From assembly GCF_003850565.1 (NCBI RefSeq), contig NZ_CP027706.1, positions 2,728,001 to 2,792,000 of the forward strand: a stretch of DNA of 64,000 bases, in the 5' to 3' direction. The position numbers and the translations under genes are program-made. The notes beneath the pieces are model-generated. The model worked only from the letters and a program-made list of their open reading frames with translations, was not told the DNA's origin and searched no databases. Source of the DNA: Pseudomonas sessilinigenes. GTDB lineage: Bacteria; Pseudomonadota; Gammaproteobacteria; Pseudomonadales; Pseudomonadaceae. Shown here piece after piece: positions 34,969 to 43,201 of this stretch (position 1 is the stretch's first letter; each line of letters opens with the position of its first letter).

Positions 34969-35880
34969 ATGGACAGGTACGAATCGCTGCGACACTGGGC
35001 CCGGATGCGGCCGTTGGCCAACGCCCTGCGCCACAAGCGCGGGGGGCAGTGGTACGCCTGGCGCTGGATCGATGTGCTGCGCGATGTCCAGCGCCTGGTC
35101 GATGGCTTGCGTCAGCATGGCCTGGGCTATCGCTCCCGGCTGATCCTGAGTGGGCCGTTCGAACCGGACCTGCTGCTTTTGGCCCTGGCGGCGCGCAGCC
35201 TGGGGGCCGAGGTGGCGAGCCTTGGCGACCAGTCGCCCATCGGGGCCTTGCGTCAATGCCTGTGGCGCTGGCGGCCCAGCCACGTGTTCATCGACTCCGG
35301 CCCGCAACTGGCGTGCTGGTTGGCGGCGGGGGAGAACGGCGTGGCCCCAGGCCTGCTGATCGTCCGTGAGCCAACAGTCGACTTGGCGAGTTCGCGCCAG
35401 CCCTGGCTGGCCTTCAGTCAGTTGCTGGGGCCCGGCAGTGGCTCCCGGCGCCAGGCAGCTTGGCGCCAGCGCAACGCGGCCGTGCAGTTGTGGAGCGAGG
35501 AGGGGACCCAATGGCAGGGCGGGCTGGAGGTGCTGCTCGGACAATGGCTGGGTAGCGGGCACAGCCTGGCGTTTCCTGAGAGCCAGGGTTCGGCGGCCCG
35601 TGACCGGCGCGAAATGGCTCCCAGCGACCTGCTGCTGTCACCGCGGCGTTTGCAGGGCCTGGCAGAAGAGATCGAAGGCCACCTGGGCCCCGTCGGTAGC
35701 TGGCGCCGACGCTTGTGGGGCTGGACCATGCGCCACCCGAGCAGCACCCTGGCGCGGCTGCTGGAGCGCCAGGTGTGGCGTGTTCTGGGCCTTGCCCGTC
35801 TGCGCTTTATCTGGCAACCGATGCCCTCCCAAGGAGCGCTACCGGGCTGGATCGGCCGGTTCGAACGCCGCCCCGGATAG
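34969..35880 (+). CDS. Degenerate AMP-binding (acyl-CoA synthetase-like) protein
   Basis: 303 residues resembling the N-terminal part of long-chain acyl-CoA synthetases: LRHWARMRPLANALRHKRGGQWYAWRWIDVLRDVQRLVDGLRQHGLG, FEPDLLLLALAARSLGAEVASLG, RPSHVFIDSG. Where the ATP-binding loop (YTSGTTGxPKG) should lie, the protein reads VQLWSEEGTQWQGG, lacking the Ser/Thr/Gly loop. The large lid half of the enzyme is absent. Adenylation is therefore unlikely and a binding or structural role is possible. It follows the monooxygenase by 46 bp and may share its transcript. Confidence 0.65.
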   Translation: MDRYESLRHWARMRPLANALRHKRGGQWYAWRWIDVLRDVQRLVDGLRQHGLGYRSRLILSGPFEPDLLLLALAARSLGAEVASLGDQSPIGALRQCLWRWRPSHVFIDSGPQLACWLAAGENGVAPGLLIVREPTVDLASSRQPWLAFSQLLGPGSGSRRQAAWRQRNAAVQLWSEEGTQWQGGLEVLLGQWLGSGHSLAFPESQGSAARDRREMAPSDLLLSPRRLQGLAEEIEGHLGPVGSWRRRLWGWTMRHPSSTLARLLERQVWRVLGLARLRFIWQPMPSQGALPGWIGRFERRPG

Positions 35881-36054
35881 GTCGCCGCGGATGGCGTCCT
35901 ACTTTGGTACTGCCTGGCGAATCCGGTCGTGGTACAGGCCTATTATCTTGCTGGGGATGTTCCAGGTGCCGGGCAAGGTATTACCCTGCTGCCCGGGGAT
36001 GTGCCCCATGCCCTCCGGGACAGGGTCCCGGCCAACACTGACCATGAGCCTTGC

Positions 36055-37488
36055 ATGAACCAGACCCCTATCGGGCAGCCGGATCCTGCCCCTTGCGATG
36101 CCGAAGTACTGATTATCGGCGGCGGCCTCAGTGGCGCCTTGCTGGCCGCACAATTGCTACGCCTGCCGGGCGCGCGCCGCATCCTGGTGATCGAACCGCG
36201 TGCCGAGCTGGGGCGCGGCGAGGCCTACAGTGCCACCGAGCTGGGGCACACCCTCAATGGCAATGCGGCGCGCATGAGTGTCGACCCGGACAACGCCGAC
36301 GACCTGACCCAGTGGCTGACCCAGCACATTGCCGAAGGCGGTTGGCCCGAGTCGGCCCTCCAGCCTGTGCCCATCAGCGAGCTCTTCCCGCCCCGGGGGT
36401 TGTTCGGGGTCTACGTCCAGCAGCGTTTGGCCGAGGCCCGGGCGGTGGGCCTGGCGCAGGGCTCCTGGGTGGAGCATGTGCACAGTGAGGTGGTGGACCT
36501 GCAGCATAAGGACGGCGGGATTTCGCTGGTCCTGGCCGATGGGCGCCAACTGCAGGGCGCGCGAGCGGTACTGGCCACGGGCATGTTCCCCGCCGCCCGT
36601 ACCCGGCAAACCCATTCCAGCGGCCTCAATGCTGCCGCCCTGGACCCTTGGGATGTGAGCGCCATGGCGCGCCTGGACCCGATGTCCAGGGTGCTGATCA
36701 TCGGCTCCGGACTGACCATGGTGGACGCTGTGGTGTCCCTGGAGCAGGCGGGGCACCGGGGCCCCATCGAAGTGTTTTCCCGCCACGGGCTGCTGCCCCA
36801 TGTGCGGCGCCAGCCGCCGGCCTGGATCGATTTCCTGGGCCAGGACCCGGGTATCCGCAGCCCCCGTCAATTGCTCCACGAGCTGCGCCGCCAGTGCCGC
36901 CAGGCCTTGGCCCAGGGCATCGACTGGCAAGCGCCCTTGGACACGGTGCGGGTGCACATCCCGCGCTTGTGGAGCCAGGCCAGCGATTTCCAACGCCGCC
37001 AGTTCGTGCGGCATGTGCGGCCCTGGTGGGAGAGCCATCACCATCGTTCGCCGCCCTTGAGCGATGAGCTGGTGAGGCGCCTGCATGCCCAGGGGCGTTT
37101 GCGCATCCATGCCGCCCGCTACCAGGGATTGGAGCCGGACAGCGAGGGCCGCCTGGCGATTCGCTTGCGCTATCGCGGCAGCCGGGAAAGCACGCGGGTG
37201 GCGGGCGATGCCTTGATCAACTCCAGCGGCATCGAATACGACTGGCGCCGGGTGGACCGGCCCTTGCCCCGGCAGCTCCTGGCCCGGGGCCTGGTGCAAC
37301 CGGGGCCGCTGGCCCTGGGCATCAGTGCCGAGCCCGACGGCGCCGTGCACGACGCCCAGGGGCGGGCCAGCGAATGCCTGTTCGCCATGGGCCCGCCATT
37401 GCGCGGCCTGTGGTGGGAAAGCACCGCGGTCACCGATGTGGCCCTGCAGGCCAAGGCCCTGGCTGCGCGCCTGGCCGCCTCGTTGTAG
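36055..37488 (+). CDS. FAD/NAD(P)-binding oxidoreductase
   Basis: 477 residues. Two dinucleotide folds are visible: VLIIGGGLSGALLAAQLL at the N-terminus for FAD, and VLIIGSGLTMVDAVVSLEQAGHRGPIEVFSRHG near residues 219-250. The segment HTLNGNAARMSVDPDN is typical of the FAD_NAD_binding_9 family. No membrane or signal segment. The substrate is unknown. The ATG at 36055 begins just before the first Rossmann strand; the open frame extends to 35929. It follows the AMP-binding-like gene by 174 bp and may serve the same sulfur pathway. Confidence 0.82.
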   Translation: MNQTPIGQPDPAPCDAEVLIIGGGLSGALLAAQLLRLPGARRILVIEPRAELGRGEAYSATELGHTLNGNAARMSVDPDNADDLTQWLTQHIAEGGWPESALQPVPISELFPPRGLFGVYVQQRLAEARAVGLAQGSWVEHVHSEVVDLQHKDGGISLVLADGRQLQGARAVLATGMFPAARTRQTHSSGLNAAALDPWDVSAMARLDPMSRVLIIGSGLTMVDAVVSLEQAGHRGPIEVFSRHGLLPHVRRQPPAWIDFLGQDPGIRSPRQLLHELRRQCRQALAQGIDWQAPLDTVRVHIPRLWSQASDFQRRQFVRHVRPWWESHHHRSPPLSDELVRRLHAQGRLRIHAARYQGLEPDSEGRLAIRLRYRGSRESTRVAGDALINSSGIEYDWRRVDRPLPRQLLARGLVQPGPLALGISAEPDGAVHDAQGRASECLFAMGPPLRGLWWESTAVTDVALQAKALAARLAASL

Positions 37489-37544
37489 GCGCTGAAGGGC
37501 ATTGGGCTTGGTGTGATGAAGGCCTCGTCCTGGCCCGGCAGCGG

Positions 37545-38651
37545 TTACAAGGTGACCCAGCGTTGCTCCCGGGCGGCCAGGCGGATCGCTGCCGCCAGCC
37601 GTTCCACTTCCCAGGCTTCCTGGAAGTCGGTGCCGTCTCGCCCCTGGCCGCAGATCGCCATGAGCAGCTCCTGCACTTCCAGGGTCTTGAGTTCGTTGTA
37701 GCCCAGCTGGTGCCCTGGCGCCGGGCTGAAGGCCGCGTAGCCGGGCAGGGCCGGGCCGGCCAGCAGGCGCTGGAAACCCGGTTGGCCGGCCCGATACAGG
37801 CGCAGTTCGTTCAGGCGTTCCTGGTCGAAGGCCAGGGTGCCCAGGGTGCCGCTGATCTCGAAGGCCAGGTGGTTCTTGTAGCCGTGCTTGATCCAGCTGC
37901 TGCCCACGCTGCCCCGGGCGCCATTGGCGAAGCGCAGCAGCGCATGGGCCTGGTCATCCACGGCGATGGCGCGGCGTTCAGGGGCGCCGGCCCGAACGGG
38001 GCGCTCCTGATGCACGGTATGGGTATCGGCGCACACCGCCACCACCGGCCCCATGAGAAAACGCGCCATGGCCAGCAGGTGGCTGCCCAGGTCCGCCAGG
38101 GCGCCGCCCGCCTGTTGCGGGTCACAGCGCCAGGTCCAGGGTGAGTCCGGATCGGCCATGAAGTCCTCGCTGAATTCGCCCTGGAAACTCACCAGTTGCC
38201 CCAGCTCGCCATTGCCGATCAGCTCCCGGGCCAGGACGATCAATGGATTGTGCTGGTAGTTGTAGCCGACCCGGGTCACCACCCCGGCCGCCTGTGCGGC
38301 TTGATGCATCTGCCGGGCCTGTTCGCTGGTCACCGCCAGGGGTTTTTCGCAGTACACCGCCTTGCCCGCCGCCAGGGCAGCCATGGCCATGGGAAAGTGC
38401 AAGTGATTGGGGGTGGTGATCGCCACCAGGCCGACCTGGGGATCATCGATCAACTGGCGCCAATCCGAGTAGGCCTGGGCGAATCCCCAGGCCCTGGCAC
38501 AGTGCGCGGCGCGTTGCCCATCGGCATCGGCCAGGGCCGTCAGGCGCAGGCGCACTGGCAGTTCGAATACCGCACCGACACTGCGAAAAGCCAGGGCGTG
38601 GGCGCGCCCCATGAATCCGGTTCCGATCAGCCCAACGCCCAGTTCATCCAT
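37545..38651 (-). CDS. Gfo/Idh/MocA-family dehydrogenase, possible second inositol dehydrogenase
   Basis: 368 residues. Rossmann motif GVGLIGTGFMGRAHALAF, catalytic Lys in [12 protein letters not shown] near residue 98, and DLGSHLLAMARFLMG near residue 185 for substrate binding. The family oxidises inositols and sugars or reduces keto-inositols. The gene stands alone, but its promoter carries two GAA-N6-TTC palindromes matching those at iolC, so it may belong to the IolR regulon and act on another inositol stereoisomer (inference). The ATG at 38651 has AAAGGTG upstream; the frame also opens at a TTG (38717). Confidence 0.85.
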   Translation of the reverse strand: MDELGVGLIGTGFMGRAHALAFRSVGAVFELPVRLRLTALADADGQRAAHCARAWGFAQAYSDWRQLIDDPQVGLVAITTPNHLHFPMAMAALAAGKAVYCEKPLAVTSEQARQMHQAAQAAGVVTRVGYNYQHNPLIVLARELIGNGELGQLVSFQGEFSEDFMADPDSPWTWRCDPQQAGGALADLGSHLLAMARFLMGPVVAVCADTHTVHQERPVRAGAPERRAIAVDDQAHALLRFANGARGSVGSSWIKHGYKNHLAFEISGTLGTLAFDQERLNELRLYRAGQPGFQRLLAGPALPGYAAFSPAPGHQLGYNELKTLEVQELLMAICGQGRDGTDFQEAWEVERLAAAIRLAAREQRWVTL

Positions 38652-38693
38652 CGCCGCACCTTTGGAGTTGTTGTGGTAGGGATGAGTATTTAT

Positions 38694-38735
38694 GGAATAA
38701 AAATTCTCTAATTTCAATAAAGAGAATAAATATTC
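38694..38735. promoter_or_regulatory. Pair of IolR-like operators before the distal Gfo/Idh gene
   Basis: GGAA-TAAAAA-TTCT at 38694-38707 and A-GAA-TAAATA-TTC at 38723-38735, 29 bp apart in AT-rich sequence. The arrangement repeats the two sites before iolC (28 bp apart), where the second site also has TAAATA as spacer. Confidence 0.5.
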
Positions 38736-38754
38736 ATTAACGAGGCAAAACTCC

Positions 38755-38866
38755 GCAGGAGCAAGGCTTGCCCGCGATGAACCCGAGGGCGCCGCGTTCC
38801 GTCAGGCAATGCACATCATCGTTAACGACCCTCGCGCGCAATCGAGCGTCCACCGGCTGCTCCTGC
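38755..38866. repeat. Pseudomonas-type intergenic inverted repeat
   Basis: About 112 bp bounded by GCAGGAGCA and its complement TGCTCCTGC. It contains the GGCTTGCCCGCGATGAACCCGAGG-type text common between genes of P. fluorescens-group strains (recognised from memory). Likely a non-autonomous repeat. No coding. Confidence 0.6.
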
Positions 38867-38884
38867 AGGTTTATGTAGGGCATG

Positions 38885-38912
38885 AAAAAGGCAGCCCACA
38901 GGCTGCCTTTTT
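38885..38912. terminator. Bidirectional intrinsic terminator
   Basis: AAAAAGGCAGCC - CACA - GGCTGCCTTTTT: a 7-bp GC-rich stem extended by A/T runs. It ends the leftward SDR gene, whose stop is 17 bp away only in the sense of being upstream on the plus strand, and on that account chiefly serves rightward readthrough and shields the SDR gene region. Confidence 0.6.
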
Positions 38913-38928
38913 GTACGGCGCAGGTGGC

Positions 38929-39696
38929 TCAGGACAGGAAGCCGCCATCCACGTTCAGCGCAGTGCCGGTGGTGTAGCTGGAAGCGTCGCTGGCCAGGTA
39001 GAGCACCGCACCGGCCATCTCGCTCGGGTCGGCCACGCGCTTGAGCGGGATCTGCGCCAGGGCGGCGTTGCGAATGCTGTCGTTCTTGACCAGTGCCGAG
39101 GCGAACTTGGTGTCGGTCAGGCCCGGCAGCAGGGCGTTGCAGCGGATGCCGAACTGCGCGCATTCCTTGGCGAAGACCTTGGTCATGTTGATCACCGCGG
39201 CCTTGGTCACCGAGTAGATGCCCTGGAACAGCCCCGGCGATACGCCGTTGATCGAAGCCACGTTGATGATGCTGCCGCCGCCGTGTTCGCGCATCAGCTT
39301 GCCGGCTTCCACCGACATGAAGAAATAACCGCGGATGTTCACGTCCACGGTCTTCTGGAAGGCGCCCAGGTCAGTGTCCAGCACATTGCAGAACTGAGGG
39401 TTGGTGGCAGCGTTGTTGACCAGGATATCCAGGCGCCCAAACTGCTCGCGGATGGCGGCGAACACCTGCTGGATCTGCTCCATTTCACCGATGTGGCAGG
39501 CAATGGCGGTGGCCTTGCCGCCGGCGGCGACAATGGCATCGGCCACCTGCTGGCAGCCTTCGAGCTTGCGGCTCGAGACGATCACATGGGCGCCTTGTTG
39601 GGCCAGCAGCTTGGCAATGGCCTCGCCGATGCCACGGCTGGCGCCGGAGACGAATGCGATCTTGCCGTCGAGGTCGAACAACTGAGTCTTGGACAT
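38929..39696 (-). CDS. Short-chain dehydrogenase/reductase
   Basis: 255 residues of classical SDR form: cofactor motif SGASRGIGEAIA near residue 17, NNAA near 93, catalytic Ser in NVASINGV near 146 and YSVTK near 160, and the C-terminal GTALNVDGGFLS. Probably NAD(P)-dependent. It lies 38 bp after the phosphotransferase gene on the same strand; in Pseudomonas such a pair is often with fatty-acid or acyl-CoA genes, but the substrate is unknown. Homologues of the ecdysone-kinase-like partner act on acyl chains, which is only a hint. Confidence 0.87.
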   Translation of the reverse strand: MSKTQLFDLDGKIAFVSGASRGIGEAIAKLLAQQGAHVIVSSRKLEGCQQVADAIVAAGGKATAIACHIGEMEQIQQVFAAIREQFGRLDILVNNAATNPQFCNVLDTDLGAFQKTVDVNIRGYFFMSVEAGKLMREHGGGSIINVASINGVSPGLFQGIYSVTKAAVINMTKVFAKECAQFGIRCNALLPGLTDTKFASALVKNDSIRNAALAQIPLKRVADPSEMAGAVLYLASDASSYTTGTALNVDGGFLS

Positions 39697-39734
39697 GGTT
39701 TTTCCTTGTTGGGCGGTCGGGCGCCGAAGCGCAC

Positions 39735-40802
39735 TCAGAGGCTGGATTTGCCGATGACTTGCAGGCTCATCTGCTCCAGCAGCTTGTTCATGTGGATGAA
39801 CTGCGCGAAGCGTTTGTCCTGGGTCTGGCCGTGGTAGAAGCGGTAGTAGATCTGCTGCACGATGCCGGCCAGGCGGAACAGGCCGTAGGTGTAGTAGAAA
39901 TCGAAGTTGCCGATCTGGATGCCGGAGCGCTCGGCGTAGTAGTCGACGAACTGCTGGCGGCTGAGCATGCCCGGGGCGTTGCTTGGCTGGCGGCGCATCA
40001 GCTGCACCGGCCCCGGATCGCTGGCTTCGATCCAGTAGGCCAGGGTGTTGCCCAGGTCCATCAGCGGATCGCCGAGGGTGGTCAGTTCCCAGTCCAGCAC
40101 GCCGATGATCTGCATCGGGTTCTGCGGGTCGAGGATCACATTGTCGAAGCGGTAGTCGTTATGCACGATGCTCGAGGTCGGATGGTCGGCGGGCATCTTG
40201 TCGTTGAGCCAGGCCTTGACCACCTCCCACTGCGGGGCATCGGGGGTCAGGGCTTTCTCGTAGCGGTCGCTCCAGCCCTTGATCTGGCGCTGCACATAAC
40301 CTTCGGGCTTGCCCAGGTCGCCCAGGCCGCACGCCTGGTAGTCGACCCGGTGCAGCTCGACGAAACGGTCGATGAAGCTCTTGCACAGCGCCTGGGTGTG
40401 GCTGGCGTCGAGGTTCAGTTCCGCTGGCAGGTCGGAGCGCAGGATGATGCCCTTGACCCGTTCCATCACATAGAACTCGGCCCCGATCACCGATTCGTCG
40501 GTGCAGTGCACGTAGGCCTTGGGGCAGTACGGGAAGCCGTCCTTGAGTTGGTTGAGGATGCGGAACTCGCGGCCCATGTCGTGGGCCGACTTGGCCTTGT
40601 GGCCGAACGGCGGACGGCGCAGGACGAATTCCTGCTCGGGGTATTCCAGCAGGTAGGTGAGGTTCGAGGCGCCGCCGGGAAACTGGCTGATCCGTGGCGT
40701 GCCGGTCAGGCCGGGAATCTGCGCCTTGAGGTATGGGTCGATCAGAGCGGCGTCGAGTTCTTCACCCGAGCGGGTGCGGGTGGACTGGTCTGTAAGCGCC
40801 AT
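39735..40802 (-). CDS. Phosphotransferase family protein (APH/ACAD10-11-like)
   Basis: 355 residues with the aminoglycoside-phosphotransferase kinase fold: SNLTYLLEYPEQEFVLRRPPFG at the nucleotide-binding lobe, catalytic loop VHNDYRFDNVILDP near residue 215 and metal Asp in IGVLDWELTTLGDPLMDLG near 240. Relatives are linked to hydroxy-acyl-CoA breakdown (the kinase half of ACAD10/11). It is cotranscribed with the SDR gene 38 bp downstream. Not expected to confer antibiotic resistance. Confidence 0.86.
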   Translation of the reverse strand: MALTDQSTRTRSGEELDAALIDPYLKAQIPGLTGTPRISQFPGGASNLTYLLEYPEQEFVLRRPPFGHKAKSAHDMGREFRILNQLKDGFPYCPKAYVHCTDESVIGAEFYVMERVKGIILRSDLPAELNLDASHTQALCKSFIDRFVELHRVDYQACGLGDLGKPEGYVQRQIKGWSDRYEKALTPDAPQWEVVKAWLNDKMPADHPTSSIVHNDYRFDNVILDPQNPMQIIGVLDWELTTLGDPLMDLGNTLAYWIEASDPGPVQLMRRQPSNAPGMLSRQQFVDYYAERSGIQIGNFDFYYTYGLFRLAGIVQQIYYRFYHGQTQDKRFAQFIHMNKLLEQMSLQVIGKSSL

Positions 40803-40972
40803 GCTTATCCCTTCTGCTTATTCTGGAGGCCAGAGATTATTGACTAATCTAATGTGCCCGCTGGCCCCCCACAATCGTGGCGGGCCTTTATAGGTGCGAG
40901 TGTTGCCGGGCAATCATTGTTTTTGATACAGGCGTTTGAATCGCCCCAGGGAGCATAGCCGTCAGCCGGGAT

Positions 40973-41929
40973 TCAGCTGCGGCTGGGCAGCGGCAGGGCC
41001 AGAGGGGTCAGCAAGGGTTGGCCACTGAAGTGGGCCAGCAGGTTGCGGCCGACCATGTCCATGCTGTCGCGGCTGGCCTGGGGCGAGAGCCCGGCGACAT
41101 GGGGGGTGAGCACCACGTTGTCCAGATGCTTGAGGCGTTCCGGCACCCCTGGTTCGGCATCGAACACGTCCAGGGCCGCACCGGCGAGCTTTCGTTGCTC
41201 CAGTGCCAGCAGCAGGGCCTCGGTGTCCACCACGCTGGCCCGGGCCACATTCACCAGGAAACCCTCGGGCCCCAGGGCCTCTAGCACCTCGTGGCCCACC
41301 AGGTGCCGGGTCTCGGCGCCGCCGGGCGTGGCGACCATCAGCAGGTCGGTGTCCCGGGCCAGTTCCAGCACGGTCGGGCAAAAACGATAGGGCTGGTCCG
41401 GCCGGGGCTGGCGGCTGTGATAGCTGACCTGCATGTCCAGGCCCAGGGCACAGCGCCGGGCGATGGCCTGGCCCACCGCGCCGAGCCCGAGGACGCCCAG
41501 GCGCATGCCGGTCAGCGCCGGGCGCATGACTTTCGGCCAATGCCCCTGGCGCACCGCCGCGTCCGCCTGGGGGATGCCCCGCACCAGGGCCAACAGCAGT
41601 GCCAGGGCGTGGTCGGCCACCGACGAGGCATTGATCCCGGCGCCAGTGGTCACGGCAATCCCCCGGTTGCTCGCCGCTTGCAGGTCCACCTGCTCGTAGC
41701 CGGCGCCAATCACGCAGATGATCTGCAGCCGGGGCAGGGCATCGATTTCCTGTGCGCTCAGGCCCAGGGGGCCGCGGGTCAGCACGGCGTCGATCTGCCC
41801 GGCGTGGTCGGCGATCGCTCGGGCCCGGGCAGCGGGCGTCTGGGCCAGGATCAGCTCAAAGCCCAGCGCTTCGAGCCGTGGCAGGTAGGCGTTGAAATTT
41901 TCAATCAGGACCAGGACGGTGGCGGGCAT
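40973..41929 (-). CDS. D-isomer-specific 2-hydroxyacid dehydrogenase
   Basis: 318 residues. NAD-binding motif LGVLGLGAVGQAIARR near residue 145. The catalytic set is visible: Arg in NVARASVVDT near 230, Glu in LDVFDAEPGVP near 258, and His in LTPHVAGLS near 282. Probably a glyoxylate/hydroxypyruvate or other 2-ketoacid reductase. It is 15 bp downstream of the VOC-protein gene on the same strand. Confidence 0.9.
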   Translation of the reverse strand: MPATVLVLIENFNAYLPRLEALGFELILAQTPAARARAIADHAGQIDAVLTRGPLGLSAQEIDALPRLQIICVIGAGYEQVDLQAASNRGIAVTTGAGINASSVADHALALLLALVRGIPQADAAVRQGHWPKVMRPALTGMRLGVLGLGAVGQAIARRCALGLDMQVSYHSRQPRPDQPYRFCPTVLELARDTDLLMVATPGGAETRHLVGHEVLEALGPEGFLVNVARASVVDTEALLLALEQRKLAGAALDVFDAEPGVPERLKHLDNVVLTPHVAGLSPQASRDSMDMVGRNLLAHFSGQPLLTPLALPLPSRS

Positions 41930-41944
41930 GGCGAACTCCTTGGG

Positions 41945-42331
41945 TTATTGAGGCAGGCTTTGCCGCAACTGGAAGATATTGCCTTCCGGATCGATGCCGT
42001 CGCAGACCCGGGCGTCCTTGAACCGCCATTCGCGTTCGGGTTCGTACAGCCGCCCGCCGGCACTGGCGGCGCGTTGCCGGGCCTGATCCAGGTCGCTGAT
42101 CCAGAACACTGGCTTGCAGGCAGAGTCGCTGCGGGGCAGGGGAGGATCTTGCAGGACGATGCGCGCGGCGATCGCCGCTGGCACCTGGATCAGCGTCAGC
42201 TCCATGCCCTGGTGTTGCAGTTGCAGGTAGTCGGGCTGCTGATCGCTGATGGGCCAGCCCAGGAGTGCGGCGTAGAACCGCGCCAGGGCCTGTGGGTCAA
42301 GGCTGTAGAGCACGAAGCCGGCAACACTCAT
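41945..42331 (-). CDS. VOC (glyoxalase/bleomycin-resistance fold) family protein
   Basis: 128 residues, two beta-alpha-beta modules typical of the vicinal-oxygen-chelate fold (GFVLYSLDPQALARFYAALLGWP; PVFWISDLDQARQRAASAGGRLYEPEREWRFKDARVCDGIDPEGNIFQLRQ). The ATG at 42331 has GGAG 7 bp upstream, and is preferred to an in-frame start at 42346. The reaction is unknown. Confidence 0.82.
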   Translation of the reverse strand: MSVAGFVLYSLDPQALARFYAALLGWPISDQQPDYLQLQHQGMELTLIQVPAAIAARIVLQDPPLPRSDSACKPVFWISDLDQARQRAASAGGRLYEPEREWRFKDARVCDGIDPEGNIFQLRQSLPQ

Positions 42332-42459
42332 GGGCAACTCCAGCAAAACAATGGCGAAGGCTCAAGGGTGCGCATTAGCCGGGCGTTTGGCAATGCCCGA
42401 AGCAGCCGTTGCCGGGGAGTGGCGCCGTCGTCGGCGCGTCCCGGGCGGTGATGGCGGGA

Positions 42460-42999
42460 TCAGAAGGTGATGTCGGCGGTCCTGGCCAGGGTGACGAAGG
42501 CGCCGTCCAGGGTGGTGTTGTGATGATCGATGATCTTGCGCGCCCCCAGGTATGGGGTGTCCATGCAGGTGTGGGCATCCTCCACTAGCCGTGCGGCAAA
42601 GCCCAGGTCGCCGGCGGCACGGCAGGTGGCATCGACGCAGTACTGGGTCTTCATGCCGACGATCACCAGCTCGCTGACCAGGGCCTGGTGCAGGCGCTCG
42701 GCCAGCCCGGTGCCGGTGAAGCAGTTGGGACGGGTCTTGTCCAGTACGTAGTCTTGCTGCTCGTCCACCTCCAGGGTCGGCAGCAACTGCCAGAACGGGC
42801 TGCCGGCGGCGATGGGCGAGTCGGCGGCGCCGGTGTGGCGCACAGCGAAGATCGGGGCCCCGGCCTGGCGGGCGCGACGGATCAGCTGGTTGATGTTGTC
42901 CAGGACCTGTTCGCGCTGGTAGGGCTTGTCCGGTCCGTTGAACAGTCCGACCTGCATGTCGATGACCAGCAGGGCGCGCTTGGCGTTGGGTAAAGGCAT
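42460..42999 (-). CDS. Isochorismatase-fold cysteine hydrolase
   Basis: 179 residues. The Asp-Lys-Cys triad is visible: Asp in RALLVIDMQVGLF near residue 14, Lys in VLDKTRPNCFTGTG near 86, and Cys in GMKTQYCVDATCRAAGDLGF near 117. The family hydrolyses amides or esters (nicotinamide, ureidoacrylate, isochorismate and others); I cannot choose the substrate. AAGGAG lies 7 bp before the ATG at 42999. Upstream is a leader with Thr codons and a terminator (listed separately), so expression probably responds to charged tRNA-Thr. The VOC gene follows after 129 bp. Confidence 0.87.
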   Translation of the reverse strand: MPLPNAKRALLVIDMQVGLFNGPDKPYQREQVLDNINQLIRRARQAGAPIFAVRHTGAADSPIAAGSPFWQLLPTLEVDEQQDYVLDKTRPNCFTGTGLAERLHQALVSELVIVGMKTQYCVDATCRAAGDLGFAARLVEDAHTCMDTPYLGARKIIDHHNTTLDGAFVTLARTADITF

Positions 43000-43038
43000 C
43001 TTGTCTCTCCTTGTTGTGCCAGCCGGACGGAGAAACAA

Positions 43039-43067
43039 AAGGCCCCGTCCATTGCTGGCGGGGCCTT
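43039..43067 (-). terminator. Attenuator terminator upstream of the cysteine hydrolase gene
   Basis: On the minus strand: AAGGCCCCG, an 11-nt loop, CGGGGCCTT, then TTGTTT. The T tract is on the minus strand only, so it stops leftward transcription before the hydrolase gene start at 42999. Its 5' arm (CCCGCC, 43057-43062) can instead pair with GGCGGG in the leader (43111-43116), giving an antiterminator. Confidence 0.75.
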
Positions 43068-43086
43068 GGTTGTCACTGTGCTCGCT

Positions 43087-43164
43087 TCATCCTGCACAGC
43101 CACCACGCGACCCGCCGGAGGCAGTCGTGGTGCTGGTGGTCGAGATGAGCGGATAGGCATTCAT
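43087..43164 (-). CDS. Threonine-rich leader peptide (attenuator)
   Basis: A 25-codon ORF reading MNAYPLISTTSTTTASGGSR..., with five Thr codons in six positions (TTSTTT), ending 20 nt before the terminator. An in-frame ATG four codons earlier (43176) may be the true start. It resembles E. coli ThrL in plan. The Thr-codon segment CAGCACCACG (43126-43135) can pair with CGTGGTGGCTG (43097-43107) in a 1:2 hairpin with a single bulge. No strong ribosome-binding site is visible, which is the weak point. Confidence 0.65.
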   Translation of the reverse strand: MNAYPLISTTSTTTASGGSRGGCAG

Positions 43165-43171
43165 GGGCCCG

Positions 43172-43201
43172 ATCATGCCGTTCGTCGCCAATTGCTGTCA
43201 A
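43172..43201 (-). promoter_or_regulatory. Promoter for the Thr-leader transcript
   Basis: On the minus strand, TTGACA (43196-43201) is followed after 18 bp by CATGAT (43172-43177). The -35 is a consensus match; the -10 matches 4 of 6. The predicted start is very close to the leader ATG at 43164, so the leader may be nearly leaderless, or the ATG at 43176 is used from a promoter further upstream. Confidence 0.45.

Noticed and set aside
42926..43156. Plus-strand ORF ending VVVLVVEMSG, read as a Val-rich leader for the transporter
   Set aside because: No terminator follows it on the plus strand; the run is the complement of the Thr codons of the minus-strand leader, whose terminator is correctly placed.
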